64,000 nucleotides of DNA, taken from the NCBI RefSeq assembly GCF_016862395.1, contig NZ_BOMW01000020.1, forward strand, positions 62,001 through 126,000, given 5' to 3'. This DNA is from Actinoplanes siamensis. GTDB taxonomy: Bacteria > Actinomycetota > Actinomycetes > Mycobacteriales > Micromonosporaceae. Below are positions 52,608-62,540 of the stretch, piece by piece; position 1 is the first letter of the stretch; every line of letters starts with the position of its first letter. The notes below the pieces were generated by a model. That model was not told where the DNA came from. It did not search any database and worked only from the letters and a program-made list of their open reading frames with translations. The translations under genes were made by a program, and so were the position numbers.

Positions 52608-55600
52608 TTATCGACAGCCCCAGAAGGTTACCCTCTTTCGCTTAAATAGGGTATGCCCGTTGGTGTTATTCCAGATGTGACTGACGATGTAGGCGCCCCG
52701 ATTCCTCTTGCAATAATCACCGTAACTTCCTTTAATTTCTTCATTAATAATGTAAACGAATGTGGCCATGAAACCTAGTTCAATTGCAACCGGGATGGTC
52801 ACACCGCCGAACAGAGCTGCAATGGCACTTCCAACCAGGCCGGCCAGGAGGACATTACCAGCACTTGTGATGGCTCTAATGGTTCTGTGCCCGACATCGC
52901 AGCGAGCCTGAAAGTTGTAGGCCCAGCCAGCAGGAACATGAGCGTACCTCTTTTTCTGCCACTTGCACTGCACCGACCATTGACCCGAGATATCGCTGCA
53001 GTTGGCGGGGTCGCCAGAACAGTAGTCATACGGATTGGCGTTTCCGCCGTAGATGGGGTCAACTGAAAGGAATCTTCCAGTCGTCGGATTGTAGGTCCGG
53101 ACGCCCATGGAGATGAAGCCCCCGGTGTTATCGGCCGCTCGCTGCTCGTTGCCGAGGTAACCGTACTTGGGCGAGGTTCCGGTAACCGGCACTCCGTAAT
53201 CGTCGGTCACGTAAGTTGCGGTGAGTCCGACTGTCCCGTTGACACGCGTGGCCACGACATCGCCGTGCAGGTTCGTGATCTGCCACAGGACGGTCGAGCC
53301 GGCGCTGTTGTAGATGGCTGCAAGACCGTCTAGGCCGCTGATGACGCGGGTGTATCCGCTCGTTGATGCCGTCCACGACGGGTTGTCAGTGTCGTCGCTG
53401 TAGTGGTTGATCGACGTGGCGGTGGTGCCGTTGTCGGCAGTGGTGCTCGACCGGAATCGGTTGGTGAGTACATCGAGCTCGTTGGTGTTGGACGCCTGGC
53501 CTCGCGTTATGGCGCGGGTCATGTCGTTGGTGTAGTAGTCCAGCGTGACAGCGCCGCTGCCGCCGGTGGTGTCGGCGCCGGGCACTGTGAGAGTGCGGCC
53601 GAGGTTGTCATAGTTGTAGCCGGTGTTAGTGACGCGGTCAGCGGAGTCATAGGACCAGTCTTGGGTATTTGCCACGTTCGAGTATTGGCAGCTTCCGTCC
53701 GCCGCAGCGTTGTAGGTACTCTGCGAGGTGCGATTGCTGTTTTTATCGTGGTTGTAGAACCGCACGAAGCAGCCTTGAGTAGAGACACTCTGATCGGCTT
53801 CGACCAAGCGACCCGCATTGTCATAGGCATAGCCGCTGGACGACATCGTGTCGACGTACCACCGTGTTCGTCCGTGGGCATCTACACCAGTCCAGTCTCC
53901 ATAAATCTCCGTGCCGTTGCTTTCCTCGTATTGGATGCCATTTTTAACGCCGTCTTCGGCGTAGTAGTGCTTGACGACGACGCCGTCGGGGCGAACCTCG
54001 CTGCGCAGTTGCCCGTCAGAGTCGTACGTGCCGGCGAAGGTACCTGCCTGGCTGTCCGTTACGTTGATGATCAGACCTCGATTGTCGTAAGTGTAGGTTT
54101 GGGTGCCCTTACCATTGCTCACACTGACTTCCCGCGAGGCAATGTCGTAGGTGCGCGTGGTCACTGCGCCGTCGGCGTCGGTGTACGACGTAACCCGCCC
54201 CAGAGTGTCGTAAGCACGGGTAACCTGTGCAACAACCGTGCCTGAGGTGTTGAGCTGCTCGGTGCGCACCGGCTGTCCGCTCGCGGCGTCGTAGACGAGG
54301 CGACGTGTGCCAACCGCGGTGCCCAGCGAGGAGTCTCCGGAGACTGTCTGCGTGGCTGGTCGGCCTGCTGCGTCGTAGGTGATAGTGGTGGTCCGGACCG
54401 TCCCCGAGCTGTTTCTCTCTACCGTCTTAACCGGCTGCCCGAACATGTTGTAGCTGGTGAGTGTCTCAGGTAGTTCAGAGCCGGAATCGGCTTGCGCGGC
54501 CGGTGTCACCAGACAGGCCAGGCCCGCCCATTCCGGGGTGTTGTCGCATTCGTCGACGCCGGATCCGGTCCCGGCACGGTAGTAGACGACCTTGCGTGTG
54601 GCCGCTGTGCTGCCGTCGCCGGCGGGCAGCGTGGTCGAGGACGTCTGGCCGGTCACGGAGTCATACGTTGCTCTGGTGGTCAGGGCCAGACCGTCCGGGT
54701 CGACGACGGTGCTGATGGGCTGCCGCAGGTCCCAGTCGTAGTAGGTGCGGGTGGCCTGGCTGTCCGCGTCCACCGCCTTTCCCTTGCTGTCCCAGTACCG
54801 CACCGATTCCACCTGCGTCGTGACCAGGTCATAGGACTCGCCGGAGGCGGGGGCGTCCTGGTCGTAGGTGTACTTGGTGTGGCTCCGGCCTCGGACTTCA
54901 GATCGGTCGTTCAGGGAAACGTCGTGTTCAGGACCGAACTCGTCGGTGACGCGCTGTCCATCGCTGCTGTACTGCGTGATGGCGGACAGGTTCGCGGCGA
55001 GTGTGGCCTCAGCGCTGGCGGTGTCGGAAGCCGATGCCCACAACGCGCGGTCCAGGTTGAGAGGGCTGAGCTCCTGCACCATGTTGCCGTAGGCGTCATA
55101 CCAGGTGGCAGACAGATGCTGGCCCGGTTCCAGGATGTTGGTCTCGCGGGCGTTGCCGTCGAGGTAGGTGACGGTTGCGTGCTCCCAGTTCGAGGGCAAT
55201 GCCCCGGTGGCCTGGTTGCCGCCCGGGACCTGTGTCGCAGGGAAGACGGCGGTGGCGTCCACCGGGGTCACGCTTTGCCCCCACCGCGCGGTGTTCCCTG
55301 CCGACAGGTCGAACGGCGCGCTGGAACCTGTGGTCGGCACCTTATAAACGACGGTGGCGACTGCGTTTCCGGCGCTGAGCGCCGACCGGCTGATCTTGTT
55401 GATACGGCCCTTGCCGGCGTCACCGGGAACGGTGGTATAGGACAGCTGCCAGGGCAGCTCGCCTTGCGGTGTGACCGTGTTGAGGATGCCGTCGGTGTCG
55501 TAGGCGTACGTGGTCGCCTGGTGTTCGGTGCCGTTGAGGCCTGCGTAGTCCAGACGAGGGTCCCACGCGGCGTTCAGCCGCCCGTTGGTGTCATAGCTGT

Positions 55601-58600
55601 AGCGAGCCAGGACGATCGTGGTCATCGTCGATGTAGCCGGGTTGTACGCCGTGTACGCAAGCTCCTTGACACGGCCAAGGTAGTCGCCCGGCACGGACGC
55701 GGTGGCGGTGGTGCTGGTCGCGTAGGTGTAGGTCAGGGTCTTGCAACCACGCGTGGTCAGCGGGCTGCTGCTGCAGCTGACCCCGGCAGGCGCCGGAGCG
55801 ACCGCACGAACCGGGCGGACGACCGTGCTGCCGCTGACGGTCGTGTTCTGCCAAGTGATTGCCGTGCTGGCACCAGTCCCGCCGGTGACCGACGAGGACG
55901 GGGTGTAGACCCCGGCCGGGTCGGTGCTGCTTCGGGTAAAGGTGGTGCTGTCACCGTCTTGCCCGGTCAGCACGTAGCTGTTCGAGGCACTGAAGTATTC
56001 CAGCGCCAGGTCGGCACTGTCGGCCTCGCCCTCGAAGGTAGCACCGGTCGAGGTCGTGGCCTTCTTGGTGAAGCCCAGAGTGCCGCCGTCGGGCAGGCCT
56101 ACCTGGACGAGGCTTCCGGTCACCGTCACGTTGCGGTAGGTGTCACCGGTCGGCACCTTCAGGCTGGAAACCCAACCCGGGCCGAACAGGGCGTCCGACA
56201 CACCGGACTGGCGTGTGTTGTAGACCCGCGTGACACCCAGCCCGCCAGCAGCGCTGGCGTCATTCTCCGGAACCATGGCGTTGCCGGTGAGCAGGTTCAC
56301 CTCGGCGGGGCCGATGCTGCTGGTCGGAGCTTGAGCGCGGCTGCGGTCGAGTTCGAACCGCACCGGCTGGCTCTGCCCGGCTGTGCCGCCGCTGAAGGAA
56401 GCACGCACCTGCAGCGGCCCGTCAAGGGCGTCCGGGCCGGCCTCGGCGGCGTTGACTGTGGTCTCGACGTTCCAGTTCAACGGCGGGAAGGTGCCGCTTC
56501 CGCTGGTGGTGACCGGCCAACTGACCGCACCGCCGGAGGTGGTGGTGACGTTCCCCGTGGGGATCGTGGTCCAGGCGTCGGTCTCGCTGCGACGCCACTG
56601 GTAGGTCACGCCCGTGGAGGTGGATCCACCGGTGCTGCTCAGGACGGCCACGCCTGCGCTGAGGTCGTTCTCCATCGGCGACGAGATGGCGCCGAGTGCG
56701 CTGCCGACGGTGAACACGTAGGAGGTGATGGCGGACAGGTTTCCTGCCCGGTCACGCGAGCGCACGTAGAGGGTGTGGTCACCAGCGGTCGCCGGCGTGA
56801 TCGACACCGAGGCACTGCCGCCGATGGAGCTGGCGTTGACCACCGTGGTCGGCGGGTTGGTGTCCAGGCCGTACAGGAAGGCCGCGACGTCGCTGACACC
56901 GTTCGCGGCGAAGCTGAAGGCGCCTGGAGCTCCGGCGTTACCGCCGCCGCCACCAGCTGGGAAGGTTGACGAGGACACGGTCGGAACCGCGGTCGGAGCC
57001 GTCGTGTCGATCGTGAACTCGCAGTACGACGACCAGGTTCCGTTGACCGTGCCATCGTTGCCTGCTACCCGCCACGAGTACGACGAGCCGTTGCCGAAGG
57101 CGCCAGCGGGCACCGCCGCGCTGACCGTCGCCCCGGACGCTGCGGTGGCCGTCGTAGTACCGCCGATCTTGGCCCCACCGACGGCGTACCACTCGAACAC
57201 ACCTGCGACCGGACTGGTCTCAGCGTCCGAGACCACTGCCTTCAACGTCGGGGTAGCCGAGTTGATGTAGGGACGGCCCGCGCCGGTGACGCAGCTCGAG
57301 GACGGGCTGGTCGAGCGTGCACCGAGTACGGGGTAGGAGTTGTAGGTGACGTACATCCAGGGCTGGCCGGACGTCGCGTTGCCGGAGCGGAGCCGCTTGA
57401 AGTAGCGCACGTCCGTCTCGGACGGCGCGATCAGCGCCATGCCGACCTGGCCACTGGTGGTGTTCGCCCAGGTCTGCGCCAGCTGGTCGAGCCCGTGGTC
57501 GGGCGTGCGGATGTAGCCCTCTTCGGCGCAGGACGGCCCTGCCATCGTGCCGTCGGTTGCCCCGGACTTGGTCGCCGCGACTGTCGGCTGCGCTGTCCAG
57601 CGGGTCGCCGCGCTGGCCAGGCCCGCGGAGTGGATATTGATCGCCCGGATAGCGCAGGTGGACGAATAGGAGTTCCACAACCCCATGTGTGCTTCGACGA
57701 TCTGCTTGCCGCGTAGCGGTGCGGGATCCCAGTTGATAAAGGAGCGGGCGGGGTTGCCGCTGGCGTCCGTGCCGACCACGAGCTCGGTGCTCGTGGAGCC
57801 ATCGGTGGTCATGCCGTTACGCACGTACGTGTCGAAGGTACCGTGCAGACTGACGTCCGGATCGACTGTCACCGGGTACTTCGTGGCCGGGTCTGCCAGG
57901 AACTTCATGTCGGGTTCGAGCGTGACGTCAACGCCATAGTCACGGGGCGTCAGCGTGAAGCTCACGTTGGCCGTGTGGGTGGGCAGTTGAGACACGGCGT
58001 CGAGGTCGGAGTCCCACATGGAAGGAGCCGCCATGGTCCCGACGACCTTGCCGGCCTTGTCGACGAACTCCGCACCGCCACCGGCAGCGGCTTTGCGCGC
58101 GGTCAAGCCGGTCAAGCGCAGCGGCACCGTGTAGGAGATCGGTGTGCTCGGTTTCTGCTTGAGCACCATGTGCTGCTGGAAGCCAGTCGCGGTCAGCTGC
58201 ACCTGCACGTCAGTGCCCTGGGTCACGTCACGGTAGGTAGCTGTGTCGTCTTGCAGAACCGGCTTCGGCAGTTTGCTGCGCCATCCGAGCGTCAACTCTT
58301 CGCCACCTGGCCGCTTCGCGTGCACGAGCGGGCGGTCGCCGGACTTGCCGGCGCTGGCCGGGGTGTCTCCGCCGAAGAGCGCAAGGTCCGAGGACGGAAC
58401 CGTCGCTTGTACCGTTCCATCCGCCTTCGGCTGCAGTACAGAGTTGATGTCGACCCATTTGTTGCCCTGCTTGACGTGTTGCGGGCCGGCAAAAATCTGA
58501 GAGGTCAGCGTCCCGTCAGCATTGGCCCAAGTCGTCGAGGTCTCCGTGGTCGCATTTGCCACAAGGATCCGCCCGCCGCAAAGCCGCGCGGTGATCAGCG

Positions 58601-58802
58601 CCGCCGACTCGTCCGCAAGCGATGACGGGCATGCCGGCGCCTTGGGCTTCGCCTCAGCTGCGGCGGCAGGCAACGACGGCACACCGACGAACGCCAAGGT
58701 CAAGGGCAGAGGAAGACCAATAGAAAGCATTCGAGATAAAGGCGATTGTGGCTTCCGCCACAATGCCCCGCCTCTGCGCGAACGCGCAGAAAATCGAGAC
58801 AC
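52608..58802 (-). CDS. Secreted RHS/YD-repeat polymorphic toxin with DNRLRE domain
   Basis: 2064 residues from GTG 58802, which has GGGAGG just upstream; TTG 58868 lacks one. The signal sequence runs through LPLPLTLAFVGVPSLPAAAAEA. About residues 300-480 match DNRLRE-type domains (DTYVRNG, RSFINWD, AHMGLWN). Beta-rich parts (TDSWRVAGNDG-like Ig repeats) follow, then the DUF6531/RHS start (GPAEVNLLTGNA) and many YD repeats (YDAAGRPATQTV, YDNRGLIINV). The RHS core box is at about 1910-1945 (KYGYLGNEQRA, YNPTTGRFLSVDPI). The last ~120 residues (after DISGQWSVQC) form a variable tip with two hydrophobic segments and several Cys and Lys, lower in GC than the rest. Likely an exported contact-dependent toxin carried inside the YD shell. 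The tip's activity is unknown; membrane damage is conceivable. Confidence 0.9.
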   Translation of the reverse strand: MSRFSARSRRGGALWRKPQSPLSRMLSIGLPLPLTLAFVGVPSLPAAAAEAKPKAPACPSSLADESAALITARLCGGRILVANATTETSTTWANADGTLTSQIFAGPQHVKQGNKWVDINSVLQPKADGTVQATVPSSDLALFGGDTPASAGKSGDRPLVHAKRPGGEELTLGWRSKLPKPVLQDDTATYRDVTQGTDVQVQLTATGFQQHMVLKQKPSTPISYTVPLRLTGLTARKAAAGGGAEFVDKAGKVVGTMAAPSMWDSDLDAVSQLPTHTANVSFTLTPRDYGVDVTLEPDMKFLADPATKYPVTVDPDVSLHGTFDTYVRNGMTTDGSTSTELVVGTDASGNPARSFINWDPAPLRGKQIVEAHMGLWNSYSSTCAIRAINIHSAGLASAATRWTAQPTVAATKSGATDGTMAGPSCAEEGYIRTPDHGLDQLAQTWANTTSGQVGMALIAPSETDVRYFKRLRSGNATSGQPWMYVTYNSYPVLGARSTSPSSSCVTGAGRPYINSATPTLKAVVSDAETSPVAGVFEWYAVGGAKIGGTTTATAASGATVSAAVPAGAFGNGSSYSWRVAGNDGTVNGTWSSYCEFTIDTTAPTAVPTVSSSTFPAGGGGGNAGAPGAFSFAANGVSDVAAFLYGLDTNPPTTVVNASSIGGSASVSITPATAGDHTLYVRSRDRAGNLSAITSYVFTVGSALGAISSPMENDLSAGVAVLSSTGGSTSTGVTYQWRRSETDAWTTIPTGNVTTTSGGAVSWPVTTSGSGTFPPLNWNVETTVNAAEAGPDALDGPLQVRASFSGGTAGQSQPVRFELDRSRAQAPTSSIGPAEVNLLTGNAMVPENDASAAGGLGVTRVYNTRQSGVSDALFGPGWVSSLKVPTGDTYRNVTVTGSLVQVGLPDGGTLGFTKKATTSTGATFEGEADSADLALEYFSASNSYVLTGQDGDSTTFTRSSTDPAGVYTPSSSVTGGTGASTAITWQNTTVSGSTVVRPVRAVAPAPAGVSCSSSPLTTRGCKTLTYTYATSTTATASVPGDYLGRVKELAYTAYNPATSTMTTIVLARYSYDTNGRLNAAWDPRLDYAGLNGTEHQATTYAYDTDGILNTVTPQGELPWQLSYTTVPGDAGKGRINKISRSALSAGNAVATVVYKVPTTGSSAPFDLSAGNTARWGQSVTPVDATAVFPATQVPGGNQATGALPSNWEHATVTYLDGNARETNILEPGQHLSATWYDAYGNMVQELSPLNLDRALWASASDTASAEATLAANLSAITQYSSDGQRVTDEFGPEHDVSLNDRSEVRGRSHTKYTYDQDAPASGESYDLVTTQVESVRYWDSKGKAVDADSQATRTYYDWDLRQPISTVVDPDGLALTTRATYDSVTGQTSSTTLPAGDGSTAATRKVVYYRAGTGSGVDECDNTPEWAGLACLVTPAAQADSGSELPETLTSYNMFGQPVKTVERNSSGTVRTTTITYDAAGRPATQTVSGDSSLGTAVGTRRLVYDAASGQPVRTEQLNTSGTVVAQVTRAYDTLGRVTSYTDADGAVTTRTYDIASREVSVSNGKGTQTYTYDNRGLIINVTDSQAGTFAGTYDSDGQLRSEVRPDGVVVKHYYAEDGVKNGIQYEESNGTEIYGDWTGVDAHGRTRWYVDTMSSSGYAYDNAGRLVEADQSVSTQGCFVRFYNHDKNSNRTSQSTYNAAADGSCQYSNVANTQDWSYDSADRVTNTGYNYDNLGRTLTVPGADTTGGSGAVTLDYYTNDMTRAITRGQASNTNELDVLTNRFRSSTTADNGTTATSINHYSDDTDNPSWTASTSGYTRVISGLDGLAAIYNSAGSTVLWQITNLHGDVVATRVNGTVGLTATYVTDDYGVPVTGTSPKYGYLGNEQRAADNTGGFISMGVRTYNPTTGRFLSVDPIYGGNANPYDYCSGDPANCSDISGQWSVQCKWQKKRYAHVPAGWAYNFQARCDVGHRTIRAITSAGNVLLAGLVGSAIAALFGGVTIPVAIELGFMATFVYIINEEIKGSYGDYCKRNRGAYIVSHIWNNTNGHTLFKRKRVTFWGCR

Positions 58803-59229
58803 GTGTCCTCCCGGGACGATTGCTGGTTTTCCGGCGAGGAATTTATAGCTCCTCGGAAAATCTGGCAATCTCCTGAAAACTTCTCCACAGCGATTTTGTG
58901 CCGCGAAAACACCAAGATCACCCGTGTCCAGATTCGATCGTTAAAATACAACTGAACAGCCAGGTAATCGAAGTGACCCGGCAATAAGCTCGCCCCACGA
59001 TCAGCCAACACTCGCCCATCTGGCAGACCTGAGGTCCAAACGGTTGAGATGCCTAGCGGGCCAGAGAGCGTTTGGATAGTTTTTAGGCATAGGGCAGCTG
59101 TGCACTGCACAGCTTATGCGGCATTTGCGCCTAAATCTACTGATTCGATCGCGCAAAGTGTAGCCGCACGGCGTCCCAGGGCCATTGCGTAGTCTGATGA
59201 CAGGCTCTGAGCTGCGTATTCGCGGGACA
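58803..59229. other. Upstream region of the RHS gene; no gene seen
   Basis: About 430 bp with lower GC than usual; promoter space for the RHS gene. It ends in IS-like motifs (CAGGGCCATTGCG at 59174). Confidence 0.5.
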
Positions 59230-59560
59230 GGGTCATTGCGTCTCGATGTAACTACTGGTCACGGCGTCGATGAGGTCGTGTGATCGGCGGTTGGCGCAGG
59301 CGATGTTGGTGCCGCCGTTGACGCGGTGCCAGCCGGCCAGCACAGCGCTGAGCAGGACGGCGTCGAGGCGGGTCAGCAGCCGCCACATCGTCGTGCCGGC
59401 CGGCACGCCTCGGGTGAACCCGACCTTTTGGGCTGGCCAGCCATTGCGCGGCAAGCTCGAGCGCCGGCTTCACACTGGCGGCAGCGGCGGTAGGGAGACG
59501 TGCCGGGTCACCTGCTCGTCCGTCACAAGTCCTGGCGGGCGGGCCGAGGGCCCCATTGCG
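59174..59560. repeat. Cluster of ISAs1-type end motifs (CAGGG[TC]CATTGCG)
   Basis: CAGGGCCATTGCG occurs near 59174 and CAGGGTCATTGCG at 59227; a looser form, GAGGGCCCCATTGCG, occurs near 59547. All have the same orientation. They bracket the transposase remnant at 59233-59454. The 59227 copy matches the palindrome arms at 23763. Confidence 0.55.
59233..59454 (-). pseudogene. ISAs1-family transposase remnant with internal deletion
   Basis: About 73 residues: VGFTRGVPAGTTMWRLLTRLDAVLLSAVLAGW is the N-terminal associated domain in part. It is joined directly to a C-terminus-like NIACANRRSHDL.. end. The catalytic domain is missing, so this is a deletion derivative. Confidence 0.72.
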
Positions 59561-59686
59561 TGGGTGTAAGACGCCCTCGACCCGTAGGTCACCCTACTGT
59601 TGGCGCGGGATAGGGCTCATATGCCCGCGAGCCGCGTTGGCTGCGGTGCCGCGTCTTCGTCCGGCGGCGTCGTTATCCTTCCGCGT

Positions 59687-60337
59687 CTAACCCGGTTGAT
59701 CGCCTTCGGCGGCGGACAGCAGTCGTCGGGCGGTGCGCGGGACGATGCCGAGGCGGCGGGCGAGTTCGGCACCTAGGCCACGCCGATCTCGTCCCGCAGC
59801 CCTTGCCTCGGCGAGAAGGTCGGCGGCGGCTTGCAGGCGGGGGTCGTTGGCGTAGGGGTGGGGTTTGCGGGGGCCGGTGGTGCGTGGCGCGTGACCGGTG
59901 GACTGGCGGCCGGTGCGGGCGTCGGCGTGTGCCCATACGGTGCGCCGGTACCAGAACCGCCGTCTTCGGCCGTCGGACAGGATTTCGACGTCGTCCGGGT
60001 GCTCGGTCAACTCGTCCGGCAGGTTGCGGTACGAGCTGTAGCCGAGGATCCGTGCGGCTTCGCCGGAGGTCACCAGTTCGTTGGGGTCTCCGCTGCGGTC
60101 GACTTCCGTGAGGATGGCGAGCTTCGCGGCTTTATGCGCGGTGTGGAAGGCGTCGATGTCGTCGGCCCAGAACCATTCGCGGCCGGAGGCGTCGGTGAAG
60201 GCGTCCGGGAAGCCGAACCGGGCTCGCTGTTGGATCCAGTTGAGGACGGTGGTGCGCGCCGTGCCGGTGTGCGCGGCTACGCCCTCGCGGTCGAGGGCTA
60301 CACGGTCGTTGAAGATACGGCGAGCCACGATGGTCAT
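59687..60337 (-). CDS. DNA-binding protein of actinobacterial accessory elements
   Basis: 216 residues from ATG 60337. Two helix-turn-helix-like parts: residues 10-60 (REGVAAHTGTARTTVLNWIQQRARFGFPDAF in part, followed by GREWFWADDIDAF) and residues 85-125 (LVTSGEAARILGYSSYRNLPDEL). The C-terminus has a third candidate (LGAELARRLGIVPRTARRLL). Last gene of the leftward operon. Probably a regulator of the element; no close family named. Confidence 0.68.
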   Translation of the reverse strand: MTIVARRIFNDRVALDREGVAAHTGTARTTVLNWIQQRARFGFPDAFTDASGREWFWADDIDAFHTAHKAAKLAILTEVDRSGDPNELVTSGEAARILGYSSYRNLPDELTEHPDDVEILSDGRRRRFWYRRTVWAHADARTGRQSTGHAPRTTGPRKPHPYANDPRLQAAADLLAEARAAGRDRRGLGAELARRLGIVPRTARRLLSAAEGDQPG

Positions 60338-60557
60338 TGTCGCGGGTCTCCGGGTCGCGAGCGCGCTGACGGTGCCGGAACGGCGTTGATGCCGGGGATA
60401 GCATCGGCGGCACGCTGCTCCGGGTCTTTATGGCTGCTGGTGGCCGTGGGTGGCTTCGGACGGCGAGGCGGCCGGTCGGGGATTTGCGCGCGCTCTCCGT
60501 CGAGAGCGTGCCCTGACCGGCCGCCGCCGAGCCGTGAATCAGCGTGCCAGGGGTGGG

Positions 60558-61220
60558 TTACTCGGGCGTGGGATTCGTTCTGGCGTCGTGCTGTGCACTC
60601 GCGCTCGGCGATTGCGGCGGGGCCTGCCACACGCCGAGCGGGTGCTGTGGGGTGATCCGATGGCGGCCGGGTTGGAGCGTGTCGAGCACGGTGCTGTAGT
60701 TGCCGTGCAGGTGGCCTCGCACGTTCGCGAGCTTCTTGCCGCGCGTGCGTTTGGCCGGCATGGCGTCGGTGACCCGGGCGATCAGGCCGTAGAGGTCACG
60801 GTCCTCGATCAGGTTGGCGCAGCCGTCGCAGGCGCCCCATCGTTCACCCCAGATCTGCACCGGGCCGAGGGCCGTCTCGACGCTGCGGGTTCGGGCGGCG
60901 TGGTGGCGACGTTGGTAGTCGCCGACGTCCACGGTGCGCCGGGTGACGTACCGGACGTCGCTCTCCTGGTCGGCGCACACGTAGATCCAGGCCGCGTCCG
61001 GGCCGGAGCAGAAGTCGCACTCGATGATCGGGTTCTCGATCTCGGTTACCGGCGCCGGCCGAGCCGGGTGGTCGACCTCGCCGCCGCGGACTTCGGCCGG
61101 GTGCAAGAAGGTGAGCGCACCGCTCGTCGATTGGTGGCGGTGTAGTGCCCGGCGGCAGGTGCGGCAGTGGAAGGGCATCTCGCCAGGCGTCGGTGACGTC
61201 CAGGCGGGGGTGAGGGTCAT
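60558..61220 (-). CDS. Hypothetical protein with several CxxC motifs
   Basis: 220 residues from ATG 61220 (ATGA overlap with the upstream gene). CxxC pairs in FHCRTCRRAL, IECDFCSGPDA and GACDGCANLI suggest bound zinc. The middle (AWIYVCADQESDVRYVT, SVETALGPVQIWGERWGAC in part) is conserved-looking. Found in my memory only as a hypothetical actinobacterial protein of plasmids or integrative elements. Confidence 0.65.
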   Translation of the reverse strand: MTLTPAWTSPTPGEMPFHCRTCRRALHRHQSTSGALTFLHPAEVRGGEVDHPARPAPVTEIENPIIECDFCSGPDAAWIYVCADQESDVRYVTRRTVDVGDYQRRHHAARTRSVETALGPVQIWGERWGACDGCANLIEDRDLYGLIARVTDAMPAKRTRGKKLANVRGHLHGNYSTVLDTLQPGRHRITPQHPLGVWQAPPQSPSASAQHDARTNPTPE

Positions 61221-61729
61221 CGGGCTGCTCCGACCCGCTCGGCGTTCAGGATGTTCCAGGCCAGCGACGCCATGAGGGTCGGCGGCAGGCTCGCGATCTT
61301 CACCTGTGTCTTCGGAGTGGCGGCGTCGTAGACGGTGAGGATCGCGGAGGGGGTGGTGGCGTCCACCACGACGCCGTCGATCTTGCGGGTGTCTCCTGTT
61401 GCCGCCTCTCGCAGCGGCTGCATGATGTGCGGGTCGCCGGTGCTGGCGTCGTCCGGGATGAGTTCGGTCTCGGCGGCGTCGGGGCAGTCCGGGAAGGTGA
61501 CGAGGCTCGATTCGCCGGTGACGCCGGTACCCGGCCCGTCGTCGGCCCCGCATACCGCGCCGGGGTGCCGGGCGGCTCGGCCGTGCGTCCAGGTCGCTTT
61601 CACGGGTACATCTCCTCCCTGTCCAGGTCGAGGCGCAGGTGGACTCTCGTCGTAGGGCGCGAGGTCGTCGGTCGTGGTCGCCACGCCGCCGGGCTGCGGC
61701 GGCCGGTGGGTTGAGGTGTCGGCGGTCAT
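61217..61729 (-). CDS. Hypothetical protein
   Basis: 170 residues; ATGA overlaps with both neighbours. The N-terminal half is Pro/Gly-rich and probably disordered; the C-terminal ~70 residues (DGVVVDATTPSAILTVYDA, SLPPTLMASLAWNIL) look folded. No family recognised. Confidence 0.6.
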   Translation of the reverse strand: MTADTSTHRPPQPGGVATTTDDLAPYDESPPAPRPGQGGDVPVKATWTHGRAARHPGAVCGADDGPGTGVTGESSLVTFPDCPDAAETELIPDDASTGDPHIMQPLREAATGDTRKIDGVVVDATTPSAILTVYDAATPKTQVKIASLPPTLMASLAWNILNAERVGAAR

Positions 61730-62196
61730 GCCTGGTCGCCTTCTTCGGCGGTCGGGTGTTCGGGCTGGCTTTGGTTGTCGGCGTTCGTGTCTCCGGGGTG
61801 GTCTGGTCCGTGGTCGAGGTCGGTGCCGAGGTAGGTCCGCGCGGTTGCGGTCAGCTGGTCGAAGAGGGCGCTGAGCTTGGCGTTGAGCACGTCGTGTCGT
61901 CCGGCGTTGGTGATCGCCTGGAAGAGCAGGACGCGGACGGAGGTGAGGTCGGCGATGAGGTCAACGCGGCTGAAGGCGTCGGTGATGACGGTCAGCTCGT
62001 GGGCCCCGTACCACTCGGTGCTGCCGTCGCGGTACTCGACGCGGTACCGGTCGCCCTGCTCGATGTGCGGCTGACGGTAGACGCAGGTGACGACGCCGGG
62101 CCGCTGCTCGAAGGGTTCGAGGCCCTGGCTGGTCACGACGTCGTGCAAGCGCGGCAGCGGCTCGACGATGATGGAGTCGATCAGGTCGAAATGCAT
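61726..62196 (-). CDS. Hypothetical protein
   Basis: 156 residues; ATG 62196 with AAGGAGGAG. A small beta domain (about 1-75: CVYRQPHIEQGDRYRVEYRDG, EWYGAHELTVI), then a helical part and an acidic tail. No family recognised. Confidence 0.65.
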   Translation of the reverse strand: MHFDLIDSIIVEPLPRLHDVVTSQGLEPFEQRPGVVTCVYRQPHIEQGDRYRVEYRDGSTEWYGAHELTVITDAFSRVDLIADLTSVRVLLFQAITNAGRHDVLNAKLSALFDQLTATARTYLGTDLDHGPDHPGDTNADNQSQPEHPTAEEGDQA

Positions 62197-62210
62197 GAAG
62201 GGACTCCTCC

Positions 62211-62540
62211 TTAAAAGAGGTCGTGGTCGAATTCGCCGCAGCCGTTGACCTCGAAGGCGATGCGCTGGTCGGCGGTCTCGGTGGTGTCGACGTGCAGGTA
62301 GAGGGCGTCGGGGCGGCGTTGCACGGCGATAGAGGCGCCGTGAAGGTCGAGGACCATGTAGTCGCTGAGGTCGCTCGACGTCGGGTAGACGCGCAGGTTG
62401 AGATCGCGCAGTACGGCGGCGATGGCCGGAACGAGTAGCGCGGCGGGATCGTGTGCGGTGAGCGCGTCGATGAGCCGGGCTCCGTCGAGGTAGTGCTGTA
62501 TCTCGCCGGTCCCCTCGTGTGTCTCGGCTGAGTCGGTCAT
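62211..62540 (-). CDS. Hypothetical protein
   Basis: 109 residues; overlaps the upstream gene by ATGA. Alpha/beta pattern (IDALTAHDPAALLVPAIAAVL, YMVLDLHGASIAVQ), acidic overall. Typical small gene of this operon; function unknown. Confidence 0.62.
   Translation of the reverse strand: MTDSAETHEGTGEIQHYLDGARLIDALTAHDPAALLVPAIAAVLRDLNLRVYPTSSDLSDYMVLDLHGASIAVQRRPDALYLHVDTTETADQRIAFEVNGCGEFDHDLF

Noticed and set aside
54492..56969. 825-codon open frame on the plus strand
   Set aside because: Lies wholly inside the RHS gene on the other strand; Val/Gly-rich translation without family sequence. An antisense shadow of high GC coding DNA.
59174..59560. CRISPR-like array from the repeated CATTGCG motifs
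   Set aside because: Spacing is irregular (about 53 and 320 bp), the motif is short, and it matches IS ends; no cas genes nearby.
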